Origin: Nageia nagi
Lineage: Eukaryota; Pinophyta
Assembly (NCBI GenBank): GCA_050084985.1
Contig: JBITNC010000001.1
Span: 60,264,001 to 60,328,000 of the forward strand
Reading direction: 5' to 3'
Length of the DNA: 64,000 bases
Part shown: in pieces, positions 47,116 to 59,776 of the stretch
How positions within the stretch are numbered: position 1 is the first letter of the stretch
How the letters are laid out: each line of letters opens with the position of its first letter
Program-made: the position numbers and the translations under genes
The notes under the pieces: model-generated
Seen by the model: the letters and a program-made list of their open reading frames with translations, nothing else
What the model was told of the DNA's origin: nothing
Database searches by the model: none

Positions 47116-47619
47116 TGTTGGAATGTATAATGCATTATTGTAAAGGTTTTGTAATAATCCTCTTTGTAAATTCACTAATACTTTAAAGTATCATTAGATA
47201 CTTGAAGTATTTAAGTGAATATGATAATATAACTTGTCCTACACTCCATGTCATGAGCATGCCCCTTGGGTAAAAGGGAGTTGCATGTCATACCTTTGTA
47301 CATTAGGTAAAAGGGTGATCCAAAGAAGAATTTTGACCTATGAATAGAAGGCTCTCTTTTTGTGATTATACACCAATTTCAGGGGTAAAGTTATGTTATA
47401 GGATTATGTTTAGGAGATAAAGATTAAGAGATTTATAAGAGTTCATATTTCTAAATGAAGTGAGATCTAATTAGTGGATGTACTCCTAGTTGGAGGAACC
47501 AATTTATCTCTTGAGTTATATTTGTGAGATTATTTAATTTGAGTTATTTAGATGTGAGTTTGAGAATTTCATGAGATCTTGGCAGTATAGGGTTGTTTAT
47601 GTTATATTTCAATCCTTCA
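47116..47619 (+). repeat. B2 3' LTR (504 bp)
   Basis: TGTTGGAATGTATAATG...AATCCTTCA, aligning to the 5' LTR with scattered substitutions. Hairpin GTGGATGTACTCC...GGAG at about 47474; its last arm base is mutated (CCAA). Confidence 0.95.
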
Positions 47620-47760
47620 GGAGGATGGGATGGCGGAGATGGTGGAGATGGTTGGATGATGGATGGGGGATGGATTATGGTAGTGGGGGTTGGGGGATGA
47701 GAAGCTTAATGATGAATCCTCTTTCAAATAAGAGGGGTGAAGGATTACACAATTAGAGGG
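47620..47760 (+). pseudogene. PMD relic, Gly/Asp/Trp-rich tail after B2
   Basis: Continuation of the 38040-39240 relic. Codons run WDGGDGGDGWMMDGG, in frame with GWDGSDGGGDNE before the insertion. Low-complexity tail; becomes unreadable by about 47760. The right target duplication GGAGG is at 47620-47624. Confidence 0.5.
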
Positions 47761-48215
47761 ACAACTAGTTGCAGTAGAGTAGTAGATCACCACATTATAG
47801 TAGATAATAGATGGATAGATTGCTCATTTGAGATAGGTGAATGATTGAGTGGTAGCATATGAGGAGTTTGGGAGGATATGAAACCTAATTCCAACAATGC
47901 CTAGCTCATCCAGGATGGTGACCAGTAAAGGAAAATAATGAACTCCTACAACATCATAGGGTTCACGCTATTATACAGGGTAGTCTATTCAATCACACCA
48001 CCACTTTGCTCAATTGTTTAGCTCACATTCAAGGAGGCATGGTTAAGCAGATATGTATGTTTTGTATTATATGATATGTACTATATGTATGATATGGATT
48101 ATTTTTTGATGGCTAGAAGACTTTTTTGATGCATACACCTATGTTTTGATGCACATGTGTATGAGTTATAATATATGGTTTTATGATTTTGATGTTTTAT
48201 ATGCAAATGTTTTAT
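47761..48215. other. No gene seen
   Basis: Short ORFs only. Confidence 0.4.
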
Positions 48216-48375
48216 GATGGATGCAATGCATGGTTTAGATGTATGCTCTAGGTTTATGATGATCATGAGTTAAACTATGTTTTGATGGATGCAATGCATA
48301 TTTTAGATGTCTGCTTTAGGTTGATGATGATCATGAGATAGATTATATTTTTATGGATGCAATGCATATTTTATG
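48216..48375. repeat. ~67 bp tandem repeat, 2.5 copies
   Basis: GATGGATGCAATGCAT recurs at 48216, 48283 and 48351 (as TATGG), with TTTAGATGTxTGCT and GATGATCATGAG following in the first two units. Confidence 0.85.
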
Positions 48376-50927
48376 TTTATGATCTATGTTGTACATTATG
48401 ATGCAATGTTCTAAGTTTGAATGTTTGTTTATACAATGTATAGAAAATGAACATGTATGGATAATCACATTCAAAATTAAACAAACTTGACATAAAAATA
48501 ACACTTAAAAATGGACAAAATGATAACGAAGTGACAATGATAACAAGTTTAAGCCAAATATATAAATGACAAAATGATGACAAATTTGTAAAAGAAAGAT
48601 AAAAAGATAATGGTAAAAAGATCATCATGAAATAATCAATTAATAATGTACAGACAACAAGAACAAAATAATGATTAAAAGATAATAAGTCATTGAGAAA
48701 TGATAACAAGACATTGATAAAAATGACAAGTAAAAAGTCAAATAAATGTCATCACAAGATAAACACTTATTTAGAAAGAAAGACTGAAAAATAAATGATT
48801 TGAATAAAAAAAAGATAAGAGGAAAAAAATAATAGACAAATGAAATAAAGAAGTGATCATACACAAAATTTGTTAAACAAATACAAACTTAAAAATAATG
48901 CAAAAGAGACCTAAAAATTCATTAAATACATGACAAAAGATGGATCATAAGAACACACTCAAGATGGAAATTTAAGTGAACCATAATGAAATGCAAAAAT
49001 ACTAATTCAAATGTGTTACAAGAATGCAACTAAAATGAACCAAAATAAAACTTTACCAATTTTAAGATTGTGGAAAAAATGAAAAATGACCAACTTTGAC
49101 ACTAAATAATAAGCAACCACCATGCCAATTTAAGAAACAAATTTGACGATATGATAGATGGATGAAAAATCTAAGTCTAGAAAATATGAATAAAAAAATA
49201 GAGGTCATTTGACCTTTTTTTGAAACAAAAATTGAAGCCAACTTTGACTTTGCGAAAAACCTTTAGTGTTCACTGAAAGTGCACTATTTCAAGTGGGCTT
49301 CTGTTTAACTTTCAAAAAGATATCAAATGATAAAGTTAGATAATGAAAATTGGCGAACTGGTTGATAGTATAACATAGAATCATGAAAATTGACAAAATG
49401 AAAAACAAACTTAGTTTGATAGGTTTCAAACTAGAAAACCAAAGGCAACTTTTTAAGGTGTCAAATTTCAAGACTTGTCGTCCCAAAGTAAAATGGACTT
49501 GGAAATGGTTACAAAGGAATTCAAAATGACTTGAAAAGGTAGAATAAGACATAACAATATAAAATAAAACAAGTTTACAGTCAAAATGATAAAATAACAC
49601 AAATTGATAAAGGTTGAGAAAGTGATCAAAGTGGTCAAGTAGCTCACTTGGGAAGATAAAAGAAGGAATATGGGGCAACATAAATGTAATGAAACTTATG
49701 GAATGTGATCACATTTAGAATTGTGGAGCAAACAAAATAAATTACATAAGAAACCAACATGTTTAGGCAAGTTTTTGAAAGCCAAATGAAAGGCAAAAAG
49801 TTCAAAGTGCAAAAAGGTATAAAGTGCAAATGTCAACAAAGTAGGATAAAATGACTTAAAACTTAACATAGGTAAACATAAAAGAGGTCAAGTAATGTCA
49901 CAAACTAATAAATGGAAAAAATGAAAATGAAAATGTTTGGGCTGACTTCATTTTAATGTGTAGAATGAGCTCTTTTGCTGAACAACTTTCGGATTGATGC
50001 TAAGCAATGTCATTCAATGACCTCGACATGATGGATGCAATGATAAATTAAGAAGAAAAATGATGAGGCAAGACAAAACTGATATCATGGAAAGAGAAAA
50101 GAGGCAAGGACTAAGTTCTATTTTAATGTGTAGGACATGCCCTAGCTCCATATCAGACTAGATAGAAGATAATGTCCAATGGTTTATGCCATTAATGATA
50201 ATACATATGTAGGTGATGACAAAACAAATACACATGGAGACATAACTAGATTTTATGTGGTGAAAGGAGATGAATGAATGGTGAATCCCATCCACCCAAA
50301 AAAAAAGTAGGATGACATTAGAGTGTGGGAAATCACTAAGTATCGACTCCAAATGTAATGATCTAATAATGATGATACAAGACAAGTGATAGATGGAAAG
50401 GAATTTTGAGCTACTTGCTATAACTCTTGAAAACCTTCCATAATATCAAGATAATATAATGGGAGGATTATGATTGATGGCAAAACATGACAAATGCAAG
50501 ACTCTATTTTTGGATTTTGAATTTTTTTGTGTTTTTTCTTTTTTGATAATTTTTTTCAAGTGATCGTAAGATGAAGAAAATGATAAACAAACTATTGAAA
50601 ATGATAAAATGATAATTCAATTAATAAAATGACAAATAAATAATTGAAAATGATAAAATATGTAAAATGATTAAGACAATTCGACTTTACGATGTATGAT
50701 AAAAGCATGAAAGTTTGAATCAAAGATAGAACGATAATAATCCAACCAAATCTAAGATGATAGAAAAGGAAGAAAAATACATGCATTGAGATTTATAAAA
50801 GTTCCATTGACATTCTCAAGTGGATAAGAAGAAAAAACAAAAGAAGATTACAAAGACTATGCAGAAGTGCTAGCATGACTAGGAGAGTTGGAGTCAGAAC
50901 TCTCAAGTTTGAGATAGGTGAACTAGG
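48376..50927. other. Long AT-rich stretch, no gene seen
   Basis: Many AATGATAA/GACAAAATGA phrases give open but low-complexity minus-strand frames (for example 48709-48377 and 49681-49289), rich in Phe, Leu and Ile. I judge them compositional. Probably untranslated or LTR sequence of an old gypsy element. Confidence 0.4.
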
Positions 50928-51224
50928 TTGATTAAACAAAGCAACATGTGTGATCAAGGGGAAACAACACATGATATTGAAAAATGGGTAGAACATCCAT
51001 TAGTTCTCCTCTCGAATCAATCAAGTTCTGAAGATAGATTCCCAGTGAAGATTGCATCACTAAAGAGTGTACGTGATGGTGTAGGGATGATAGTGCTCTT
51101 GGGAATGCACTGTAGCAGGACCCACATAGTGCAAAAAATAAAATACGAAGGGATTCTAAGGATAGTAGAGTATGATCTTCTACATCTAGTTTGGATGATA
51201 GACAATGGTGGTGATGAAATGTAA
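50928..51224 (+). CDS. Unrecognised 98-codon ORF
   Basis: Opens MIKQSNMCDQGETTHDIEKW and later reads GMHCSRTHIVQKIKYEGILR. Composition is balanced, not low-complexity, and the overlapping minus frame is also open. I recognise no family. It lies downstream (plus sense) of the PMD relic and antisense to the Tat-type integrase at 53670-54121. Such positions hold extra antisense ORFs in some plant Tat-lineage elements, so this could be a piece of one. It may equally be chance. Confidence 0.25.
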   Translation: MIKQSNMCDQGETTHDIEKWVEHPLVLLSNQSSSEDRFPVKIASLKSVRDGVGMIVLLGMHCSRTHIVQKIKYEGILRIVEYDLLHLVWMIDNGGDEM

Positions 51225-52996
51225 CTACTCAACATTGTCCAAATAATGAATGAAGCAGATGGCCCATTAATGGGGGATACGAGGAATCTGTATGTGAACT
51301 AGATTATGATGCAAAGTAGTTTGCAACACAATATAAGCACACTAGATGAAATGACCATAGATGTGACGATGAAGAACATCCTATGGGAGGTCAACACGAA
51401 GACCATGAAAAATGGTCATATCCATTATGATTAAAAAGGATAACGGGGAAGGTGTCAGGACATGATTGGGTTCCCATAGATTTATTGAAAGTGATGATGA
51501 TCACAATGGGATAAGAGGATAAGAACATATAGGTATGCAAAATTTCTAGATCATTGATCATATATGGGAATGAATGAAGCAGATCAAACAAGAAAGCATG
51601 AAGGGTGATGAGATAGTATGCTTGACCGTTTGACTAAATGGTTAAGAAGACAAAGATGTGATCATAAGAAAGATAAGAAGAGATAAGAAATTGTAATTTT
51701 TTATTAAAAAGTAATAAGGGATTCTCATTGACAAGCCCAAGTAGGTGGCAATTACAAGAAGAAGATTCACACTGACAAGCCCAAGTGGGTAGCCATTACA
51801 ATACATCCAACATACAATCAGGTGAATGGATGCTAGAATTGAAAGATTTGGCATCGTCATCAGAAGTACTACACTCTAATGTGCCCAATTCTAGAAGCCA
51901 TTAATGTGACAACAATGCAAAGTGATAGGAGAAGGAAAATCAATGATGAAGAAATTGATGTCTACCATGCCAAGAAACATAGAAAGAGTTACTAGATGAC
52001 CATTGTAGACCTTGCTGATGGATTGCCCAAGAAATAGTGAGCGATTCAAAATGCTCCTAAGGATGAATGGAAGGAAGGTCAATGTAGCATACAAACTGCA
52101 AAACATGGGCATTAAATGAGGTATAAATCATGATATGCCATATTCAATTAGATCGAATGAGCAAATGGAAGAACATGCAAACATGATCATCATGATCAAG
52201 ATGAAGGATCATGTAAATGTTGAAATGATCATCAAAATATAACTATAGGAATGCCAGTACTTGTTACAATAGGGAATCAAGAGTGATAAAGGAATGACAA
52301 ACTTAGGATGCATGGCTAATACAGTGTACAATGTTGTCCTAGAGATCATTCAAGAGGGCAAGGAAAGGAGAGAAATCCATGAAGGAAAATGAAGGATAGG
52401 AACATGATGCTATCCAAAAGGATAGAAGAAAATAGATCACGATGAACAAAAGAGGATCACATGAGACTATATGTAATGGGAGAGATGCAGAGTGGTCAAA
52501 GTGGTATGATGGTAACAATAACATATTAAGAAAAGGGAACCATTGGTACGAGGGAGTTGTGGAGATAAAAATCTCTCATTGACATGTGGGGTAAATGGTT
52601 ATGGTTTGAATGATCAAAGAGAAAAGATGGAAAATACAATGATGTAGTATGAAGTGAAACAGACTATGGGAATGGATGATCAACATGTAATGACTAGATA
52701 AGGATGCAATGATGGCAATAATAATGAGACACATAATGATTAGGTGAACATACAAGATGCAATGATGGATAGATGTGTAATGACTAGGTGAATAGATGAG
52801 AGGTAAACATGGAAACACTATGCTATCTCTCATTCTCATCATGACTATTAATGGGATAAGGGAGATTAGAGGAATGTGAACAATAGAGCAATTGATCATG
52901 GATCCCATAAAGAATTGGTGGATTTAGGGCCATGTAGGGATAGACCATGCTCAAGGGACAACAAGTGATGAAGGTGACAAAGGTGGGATTGTAAAC
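51225..52996. other. No gene seen
   Basis: Purine-rich plus strand with ATGATGG/GATGCAATGATGG phrases; only short open frames. Confidence 0.4.
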
Positions 52997-53212
52997 ATGG
53001 GAAGGGCTTCCATGAATACTAGCAAGGTGATAAATGCATGGGCAAGCTTAGAGAATGCCTATCTATGCCAAGAACTAGCTAGGAAAAATGCAAAAATGGA
53101 GGTGATGGCACGAATATATGACATGATGAGAAGGGAAAAGGTTATATGCGTACAATCTTGGAAAGAACTAATGGTCAAGAGGAATGAATTACTAGTGGAG
53201 AAGGAGATGTAG
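52997..53212 (+). CDS. Unrecognised 71-codon coiled-coil-like ORF
   Basis: Charged, heptad-like sequence (ELARKNAKMEVMARIYDMMR, then REKVICVQSWKELMVKRNEL) likely to form a coiled coil if expressed. Open beyond the stop with K/E-rich codons. No family recognised; could be the C-terminal end of the element-borne ORF suspected at 50928. Confidence 0.25.
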   Translation: MGRASMNTSKVINAWASLENAYLCQELARKNAKMEVMARIYDMMRREKVICVQSWKELMVKRNELLVEKEM

Positions 53213-53669
53213 AAGAAACAAGCAAAGGAAAGAGAGACAAAAATAAGGTGCAAGACCAGTAATAACTACTACAAGATGAGATGAGTAAAGGAAAAATGGA
53301 AGAGAAGGGCATCCATGTATGAACATTTTTTTTGACACTATGATATTCGCATGCCAAAGGTAATGATAGATGTCATGGAAGCGACTGAATAATCTATGGG
53401 TATTGAAGATGAAGGGGTCCATAGACACAATAGACACAAGTCGATGAAGGGAGAAGACTCTAGATTGCATTAGATGCGATGCTTCATATCATAAGACAAC
53501 ATATGCAATGAGGTAGATGGATAAATGTATGAATTCACCATTGTAATATGTATGAAAATATAAGATATAAATAAAAATGAGGATTTGTTTTTATTTTTTT
53601 TATTTTTTTGTATACATGTATGTGTTTTTTTTTGGTGTTTAGCATAACATTTTTGAATATGTTTAAAAT
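53213..53669. other. No gene seen
   Basis: AT-rich, T-tracts near 53590 and 53628. Confidence 0.4.
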
Positions 53670-54121
53670 TGCTAGTGATGGCTATGTGGAGAATGGTCGA
53701 AGGTGGATGATGTTGATTGGTTCAAGTTCTTTGATGCCATCTAATGTTGCCAATTTGTATGCACCAAAACTATATTTATGGATGATGATGTATGGACCCA
53801 ACTAGTTAGGTGCAAATTTTCCTCTTTCAGCTCTTAATTGACTAGTGATTTACTGATTTCCTTTAAGGACAAGGTCACCAACATCAAATTCATGATAATT
53901 TACCCTTTTGCTATAAGCCCTCTTGATACATTATTGGTAAATTCTCATATGTTGAAGGGCACTTATATGTTTTTCATCACGTAAATCAAGTTATGCTAGT
54001 CTATCTTCTCTGTAGGTATTATCATCAATGAATTATTGCAATGAGACATGGAGTGATGGAATCTCAAGTTCAAGTGGTAAAACAACTTCAGCACCATAAA
54101 ATAAGGAAAAAGGTGTTTCTC
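53670..54121 (-). pseudogene. Ty3/gypsy (Tat-type) integrase C-terminus, relic
   Basis: Minus strand reads TPFSLFYGAEVVLPLELEIP, SLHVSLQ, then LDLRDEKHISALQHMRIYQ, YSKRVNYHEFDVGDLVLK, RGKFAPN with LGPYII, GAYKLATLDG and INIIHLRPF. These are the canonical landmarks of Tat/Athila-type integrase C-termini ('TPFSLVYGTEAVLPLE', 'FxxGDLVLKK', 'KFAPNWEGPY', 'GAYxLATxDG'). About four stops interrupt it and the catalytic core is missing. Its 5' (sense) edge coincides with the start of the ~2 kb dispersed repeat, so the element is truncated there. Confidence 0.82.
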
Positions 54122-54751
54122 AAGATCATTATAATTTGAAATAAATAGTATTTGCATGCAAGTTAGACTAGATTGTATAAGCACCAACTAAACAAAAGAT
54201 CAAGTTAAAACATTAAGGAGGCTTTCTCAAGCCATCCTTTCGAAATAAACATGAGCTCAAATGAAAGATCACATAAATGAATGAATATGGTGTTATAAAT
54301 ACCATTTTTTACTTGGTAATGAAGAGTTTCAAATGCTAATATTTGATTTTGGCAATTGGATCTAGAGATGAGCTCAAAATCTTTCCAAACTAGATTTTCT
54401 GATGAAACATGATGACCTTGGGCATTTCTAGAAACATGATGGCATTTTTCTATAGAAACATGATGACCTTTAGTGTTTTAAAAATACAACAATGTTTATC
54501 TATCAAAACATGGGGCCCTTGACATTTCAAAATCTATAAACATAGAATGAAAGATTCAAGTCAGGATCATAATCACAAGGTCAAGGTCTAATGGGAGGAA
54601 TAAGGTTTGAAATGACTGATTTCTTGCTTGCTTCAAGACCAAAAATAATTCCAAATCTCCCTCTTAGATATTTGATGAAGTTTGCTATATGATTAGTGTT
54701 TCCAAATTCATCACAATAATGCTTAGAGAGTTGCAAGATAAATTTTTGGAG

Positions 54752-55939
54752 TAAGAGATCTATTCTAGACCACATTATGCTAGTAGAGTTTGGCTTCCAA
54801 CCTTTACAAATATATTCCCTTACATTGATGGACCTTTTTCTTCATCACCTCCACACCTTTGCTTCTATAGGTAGGGAGGATCAACTCCCCTTCAAAGCCT
54901 TGGCATCGTCAATGGACTTGGTAGCTGTTGCTAGTGTTGGTTCTCTAAGGCCTCTAAGGCATTACAATGCTTTGAGTTTTCATCGAACCATTTATCTATA
55001 CCCTAGCGAGACACACACAGAGACCTAGATATTACATTGGATTCGATCAAAGACATGCTTTACAAGGCCTATATTCAATGCACTTGGGTTTCCCCCTAGC
55101 CTCCCCTCACACCCATGTTGTTGCACTACTCTCATCACTTCTTGAGGATTGCTAGGGGGTTGATTTGACCCCTTGATTACATTCATCTACACCTCCCTCT
55201 TGGCTTGTAGATGTTTCTAGTCCATTTCAAAGTGTGTTCCCATTAGCTTTGGATCGATACTAATCACCATTTGGCATGTGAGCTTCAAGTTTATTGGTTG
55301 TGCTTGATAGAACCTAAGAATGAGGATCATTTCATCTTTAGATGTTTGATTTATTATGAGATTTATGGGTGGTATCATTATCTTTTTCAAGATGCTCATA
55401 GGTCAATCTTTACATTCTTTCAATTCCCAAACTACCATTGTTTGGCACTCTATCTCAGAGAGACTTTTCTTCTTAGGAAATGTCTATTACCTACCTCTTA
55501 GCAGTTGATAAGTGATCGCTTGATTACCTCTTTCTTCCCAATTACCTCAAGATATAGAGTTTGTAGTAGGAGGATTAAGGACTCACCTATACCTACTCAA
55601 TGTACCATATATAGGGTGCATACTAACCTTAGTTCTTTGAGTTCATAGCATATCATGACCTTCTTTAGCTACAGTAGCATCGATGTAAACACACACCATA
55701 TGGAGAGTGCATAGTCAGACAAATCATGAAAGACCTCCCCTTTGACCATGTTTTCCTATTATGTTTCTTTGTTTTACTATTTATTTCCTTTTAGGGATTA
55801 GCCTTTATATTGTACTTATACTTCTCATAGTTTACTTTGAGTGAGGGCCACTGAGCCCATCATGCTGCTTTAGACTTGCATACCCTTCAGTCCCATTGAC
55901 CACTTTTGGTCATCTGTATAATTTATTTATTTCTTTCTT
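54752..55939 (+). mobile_element. 1.2 kb insert, possible 3' end of a non-LTR element
   Basis: Sequence present only in copy 2 of the dispersed repeat, of higher GC. An open piece at 55271-55501 contains EDHFIFRCLIYYEIYGWYHY and RETFLLRKCLLPTS. An H-F-x-x-x-C-x-x-Y pattern after a Glu/Asp pair resembles the C-terminal zinc-knuckle-like end of some non-LTR reverse transcriptases. The end is TTTATTTATTTCTTTCTTTC rather than a poly(A). Assignment is tentative; no RT core is present. Confidence 0.4.
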
Positions 55940-56219
55940 TCATCAAACTTGCTTTCAAAATTATGTTCCCTATTTTTTTAGTGGAGAGGAGCCTTTGATT
56001 AAAATAATGCTTTTCAAAATGTAGCAATAACAATTCAAATTTCAAGTAGATCTTCCCCCTCAAAAGAGTTGTTGCTTGATTTGAATTTAATTTCAAATGG
56101 GGAACATATCTTCTTAATTTCTTGCTCATAGTCAACAAAGCATATTAGTAACATCAAAATAAGATAATAATCTATGCTCTCTAATTCAAATTTGAATCTA
56201 ACAAAACATGATTATGCAA

Positions 56220-57000
56220 TCAACATGACAAATGTAATTAATTATTTCATGAATAAATAATTATGATTATATGAAAAATAATTTTTTGCAATTTTTAAAT
56301 AAGTAGATATGGTTCAAAAATAAATAAACATGACTAAGTTTAATTGTAATTGAACATGACAAATGTAAATAAATGATTGTGATTGAATTGTAAATAAACA
56401 TGACCAAATTTTTATTGCAATTTTCCAATAAATAGATATGGTTAAAAATACAACAAACATGTACTAAGTTTAATTGTAATTTTCCCTATAAATGAACATG
56501 ATAAAAAATATAACTAAATATGACTAAGTTCAATTATATTTTCCAAATGACTATGATTGAAATGCAATAAACATGACTAAGTTTAATTGCAATTCTCAAG
56601 TGTATAATTATGATTGAAAATACAAATAAACATGACTAAGTTTAATTATATTTTCCAAGTGATTGCAATCGAAAACACAATAAACATGATTAAGTTTAAT
56701 GTATTTTATAAATAAAATAAAAATGATTGAAAACACAAATAAATATGACTAAGTTTAATTGTATTTTTCAAGTGATTATGATGGAAAACATAATAAACAT
56801 GACTAACTTTATTGTATTTATCAAATAAACAAAAAAATGATTAAAAACATAAATAAACATGACTAAGTTTAATTGTATTTTCCAAGTAAGTGATTATGAT
56901 TGAAAACACAATAAACATGACTAAGTTTAATGTAGTTTTCAAATATAAAGCCATAATCAAAATGCAATAAATATGAAATATAAATTACAATTTCCAAAGT
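56220..57000. repeat. ~59 bp tandem array in copy 2
   Basis: About 13 units of the ATAAACATGACTAAGTTTAA type, as in 36100-36960. Confidence 0.85.
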
Positions 57001-57192
57001 AAATGACTATGATAAACAAGCATTTAATATGACAAATATTAACTACAAATTAACTATGATAAGAAAATAAATGATTTTTGACATCATTATCAGATATGAT
57101 CAAAATTGTCAAAGTATGTTTAATGTTAAATCAAATAAACATGCTAGAATTTGCTAAATGTAGCACATGGTGCTAAATTTAAGTATCTATAG

Positions 57193-58690
57193 GTCTCAAA
57201 AATGTTCCCAATATTTAGATGAACTATTTATGAGCCCAAAAATGAACAAATTTTCATAATTTAGCCTTCCCAAAAGTTAAACGATCCTCTTTTTGTCCTC
57301 CAATCATGCAAGTATCCTTCAAAATGGTTGAGTGAGCTACAAATGAAGTGGATATAAGGCCTCCATATCATGCACGTATTACCATATTGACAATAAATAG
57401 ACAAAATATGTAATTAAAACCCTTCCAAAGTGAATGAACTGCTAAATGACCTTTAAATTTTGGATGCAAGCTCTAGAATAACGGGGCGAACCCTCTTTAG
57501 GCTAGATCTAGGGCTTCCTCATCCCAAATAAACCCTTATTTCTCCTTTGAAATCATATATAAGGCTAATAAACTTAAAACTTGATAGAAAAATGCAAAAA
57601 AAATTGAAATGTACCTTTATCAAGATGAACGATTAACTTGATAGCCTCAGAATTCCAAAAAGATACTCAAGCTAGTCAACCTCCAAATTTGGACACCACT
57701 TAAGATGTCTCTCTCGAACCTAATAGATGAAGGTCCAAGGATTTTAGGTGAAATTTGAACTCAATGAATGATGTGGGGCCCTAGGGCCTCAAAATAGAAG
57801 CAACAATGGTGAACCAAGAGGGGTTTTGTCCTTAATGTGAAAGCCACTCTTATGGGTTTTCATCCATAAGAGGAATGGGGAACTATTGATCGAGTTGTGC
57901 AATCCATGGAAGAAGAGATAATGTGACTAAGCAAGTGATGATATCCAAATGATATGTCTCCCTCCTTAAATAGCCAAACTATCTCTTCTTAGGTGATTGG
58001 CTAACCTAGTCTAAATGATTATTACAAAATACTCCTAAAAATTTACAAACTGCAACACTACATGGGGCATCTCACCTTGGGATGATAAATTAGAATATAA
58101 CATAGCTCTTGTGACTGTCTAGATCTAAACCAAAAGGATTTCTTAAGAACATCATTGTATCCTACTTAGGTATCGACTCCTAGTAGACTTTGATGTAATT
58201 TGAAGTCTTAAAAAAAGGTGATTTTTCAAGTTTCTCTTTTTGCTAATTGTTCTCTTCCATATTAAAGAGCTCTCGTACATGATTCCAATGCTTCAAACTT
58301 ATAATAAAATGGAGCTATGATTTGTAAGTTATGGCTTTTCACAATTTGAAGTTAAATATAAAAAATGCAAAATATGCATGGAAGGCTCTATTGAAGAACT
58401 CACCAAGAGCAATTTGGGTTAGCTCATAGCTTGAAAATTGAATCATTAGTATCTTGTATTATAGTGAACATGTGGTTAAAATTTAGAATAATTTAGATTA
58501 AATACTTGAAATTTATGGTGCTCACAAAATGGTAAATTATCATTCTATGTTCATGATAGTCAAAATTTTGATAGCTGCTAGGTGCAAATCTACGTTGGAG
58601 TCCAACTTGATGACGATGATTGGAGCTACCAATAAGTGTTTAAAGCATGAAATTTGGACCCATTAATATAAATATATCCAACAACACCTA
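57193..58690. other. No gene seen
   Basis: Mixed composition. CTCCCTCCTTAAATAGCC near 57958 could be a TATA-like element, but nothing coding follows. Confidence 0.4.
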
Positions 58691-59575
58691 TATTAAATTT
58701 CGTGACATTTAGAATTATGGTCATGAAGTTGTGGTCATGCCAAAATGGCATTAGAAGTAGTTTTGACAGTTTTGCAAAATCCAAAAAGATAGGAGAATAT
58801 AACCATATGAGGCCAAAACAATGCTACGAGAATACAAATGAGGAAGATTATTGTTGTGAGTATGAGAGATCATATTTTAAAAGAGAAAAAATAACAAATA
58901 TTATCTTATCACCATGTAACCATAAACTCCAAATTTGTAATCTTTTAATGTTATAAAAGGGAACATGGAGTATGGAAAATGTAAAGTCCTTTAGTGTGGA
59001 TTTCCTCCCAATGGGAGTGAGTTAGTGTAGGTTTGAAAAGAATTTAGAAGAATATATTTTATTGTAAACTCCATGGAAAATAATAAAACCATGAGAGTAA
59101 TATTGGAGGTGCATTTCAAGCTTGCATAGAAGAAAAAGAACATGGACAAGATTATTGCCATGAAGAAAGAAGTGGATGATATAATCGTCATGATGAAAAG
59201 AAAAAAATAAAGAGTAGTTCTAAATATGTCATCTCGAACAAGATATGTGGAATTATGATCAAGGATTTTCATTGTAAAGAGAGTCATCTTCAAGAAAGGG
59301 ATTCAATGGAGAGCCTATAATGATCGTGTGATTCGACTTTGACAAACAAAAGAGTGAAGCAAGAAGGATCATAAAAGTGATATTGTAAAATGGATTCTAC
59401 AATAATGGATTTCTATTTGCTGGATGTAGACCACATTGATCAAACTAAGGTAACTATGCATGTACATTTTTTGTGTTTTTGATTTGGTGTGCATTTTTAT
59501 TTTCACAAGCACTAAAATGAACAAAATGTGAAGATGCAAATTAAATATTGAATTAGGGTTTATGGATCAAATACC
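58691..59575. other. Possible LTR-like promoter stretch, no gene
   Basis: TATAAAAGGG at 58952-58961 followed by CTCCCAATGGGAGTGAG at about 59008 (inverted repeat CTCCCA/TGGGAG) is LTR-like. No partner LTR, PBS or ORF seen. Confidence 0.3.
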
Positions 59576-59776
59576 ATGTCTTATATTGCTTTATTGGATT
59601 TAGAATGGTTTGCAAACAATAATGACATCATAAACATTAATACACAAGAGATGGTAATATCTAGCAAGGAATGTAGAGGCTATCTTCCACTTAACACAAG
59701 TAAGGACCACATCTACATTACATTCCTAAATTTTAGTAGTGATGATAATGAAACAAAAAATGACAATTCCCCATAA
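59576..59776 (+). CDS. Unrecognised 66-codon ORF
   Basis: MSYIALLDLEWFANNNDIIN... to an Asp/Asn-rich end. Not low-complexity, no family recognised. Follows the LTR-like stretch; could be a short exon-like relic or chance. Confidence 0.2.
   Translation: MSYIALLDLEWFANNNDIININTQEMVISSKECRGYLPLNTSKDHIYITFLNFSSDDNETKNDNSP

Larger units (their letters stand above)
39241..47619 (+). mobile_element. Copia element B2, complete (8,379 bp)
   Basis: Ty1/copia on the plus strand: LTRs of 503 and 504 bp, exact PBS, 2.66 kb leader, decayed gag-pol, perfect AAGGGGGAG polypurine tract. Inserted into the Gly/Asp-rich tail of the PMD relic. Removing it with one duplication copy restores an open Gly/Trp/Asp-rich frame across the site. 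Confidence 0.95.
54122..57192 (+). repeat. ~2 kb dispersed repeat, copy 2 (with 1.2 kb insert)
   Basis: Direct-orientation relative of 35145-37139. Homology runs 54122-54751, is interrupted by 54752-55939, and resumes to 57192 (GTATCTATA). Moderate divergence with many transitions. Confidence 0.85.

Noticed and set aside
48377-50786. Several minus-strand ORFs of 60-130 codons
   Set aside because: Phe/Leu/Ile-rich, produced by AATGATAA-type low-complexity sequence; no domain and no continuity between them.
50928-53212. A host gene spanning the two small plus-strand ORFs
   Set aside because: No recognisable exons, splice sites or family; kept only as low-confidence ORFs.
35145-57192. The two 2 kb repeats as confirmed LTRs of one element
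   Set aside because: No TG...CA ends, target duplication, PBS or PPT could be found at their edges; kept as an inference only.
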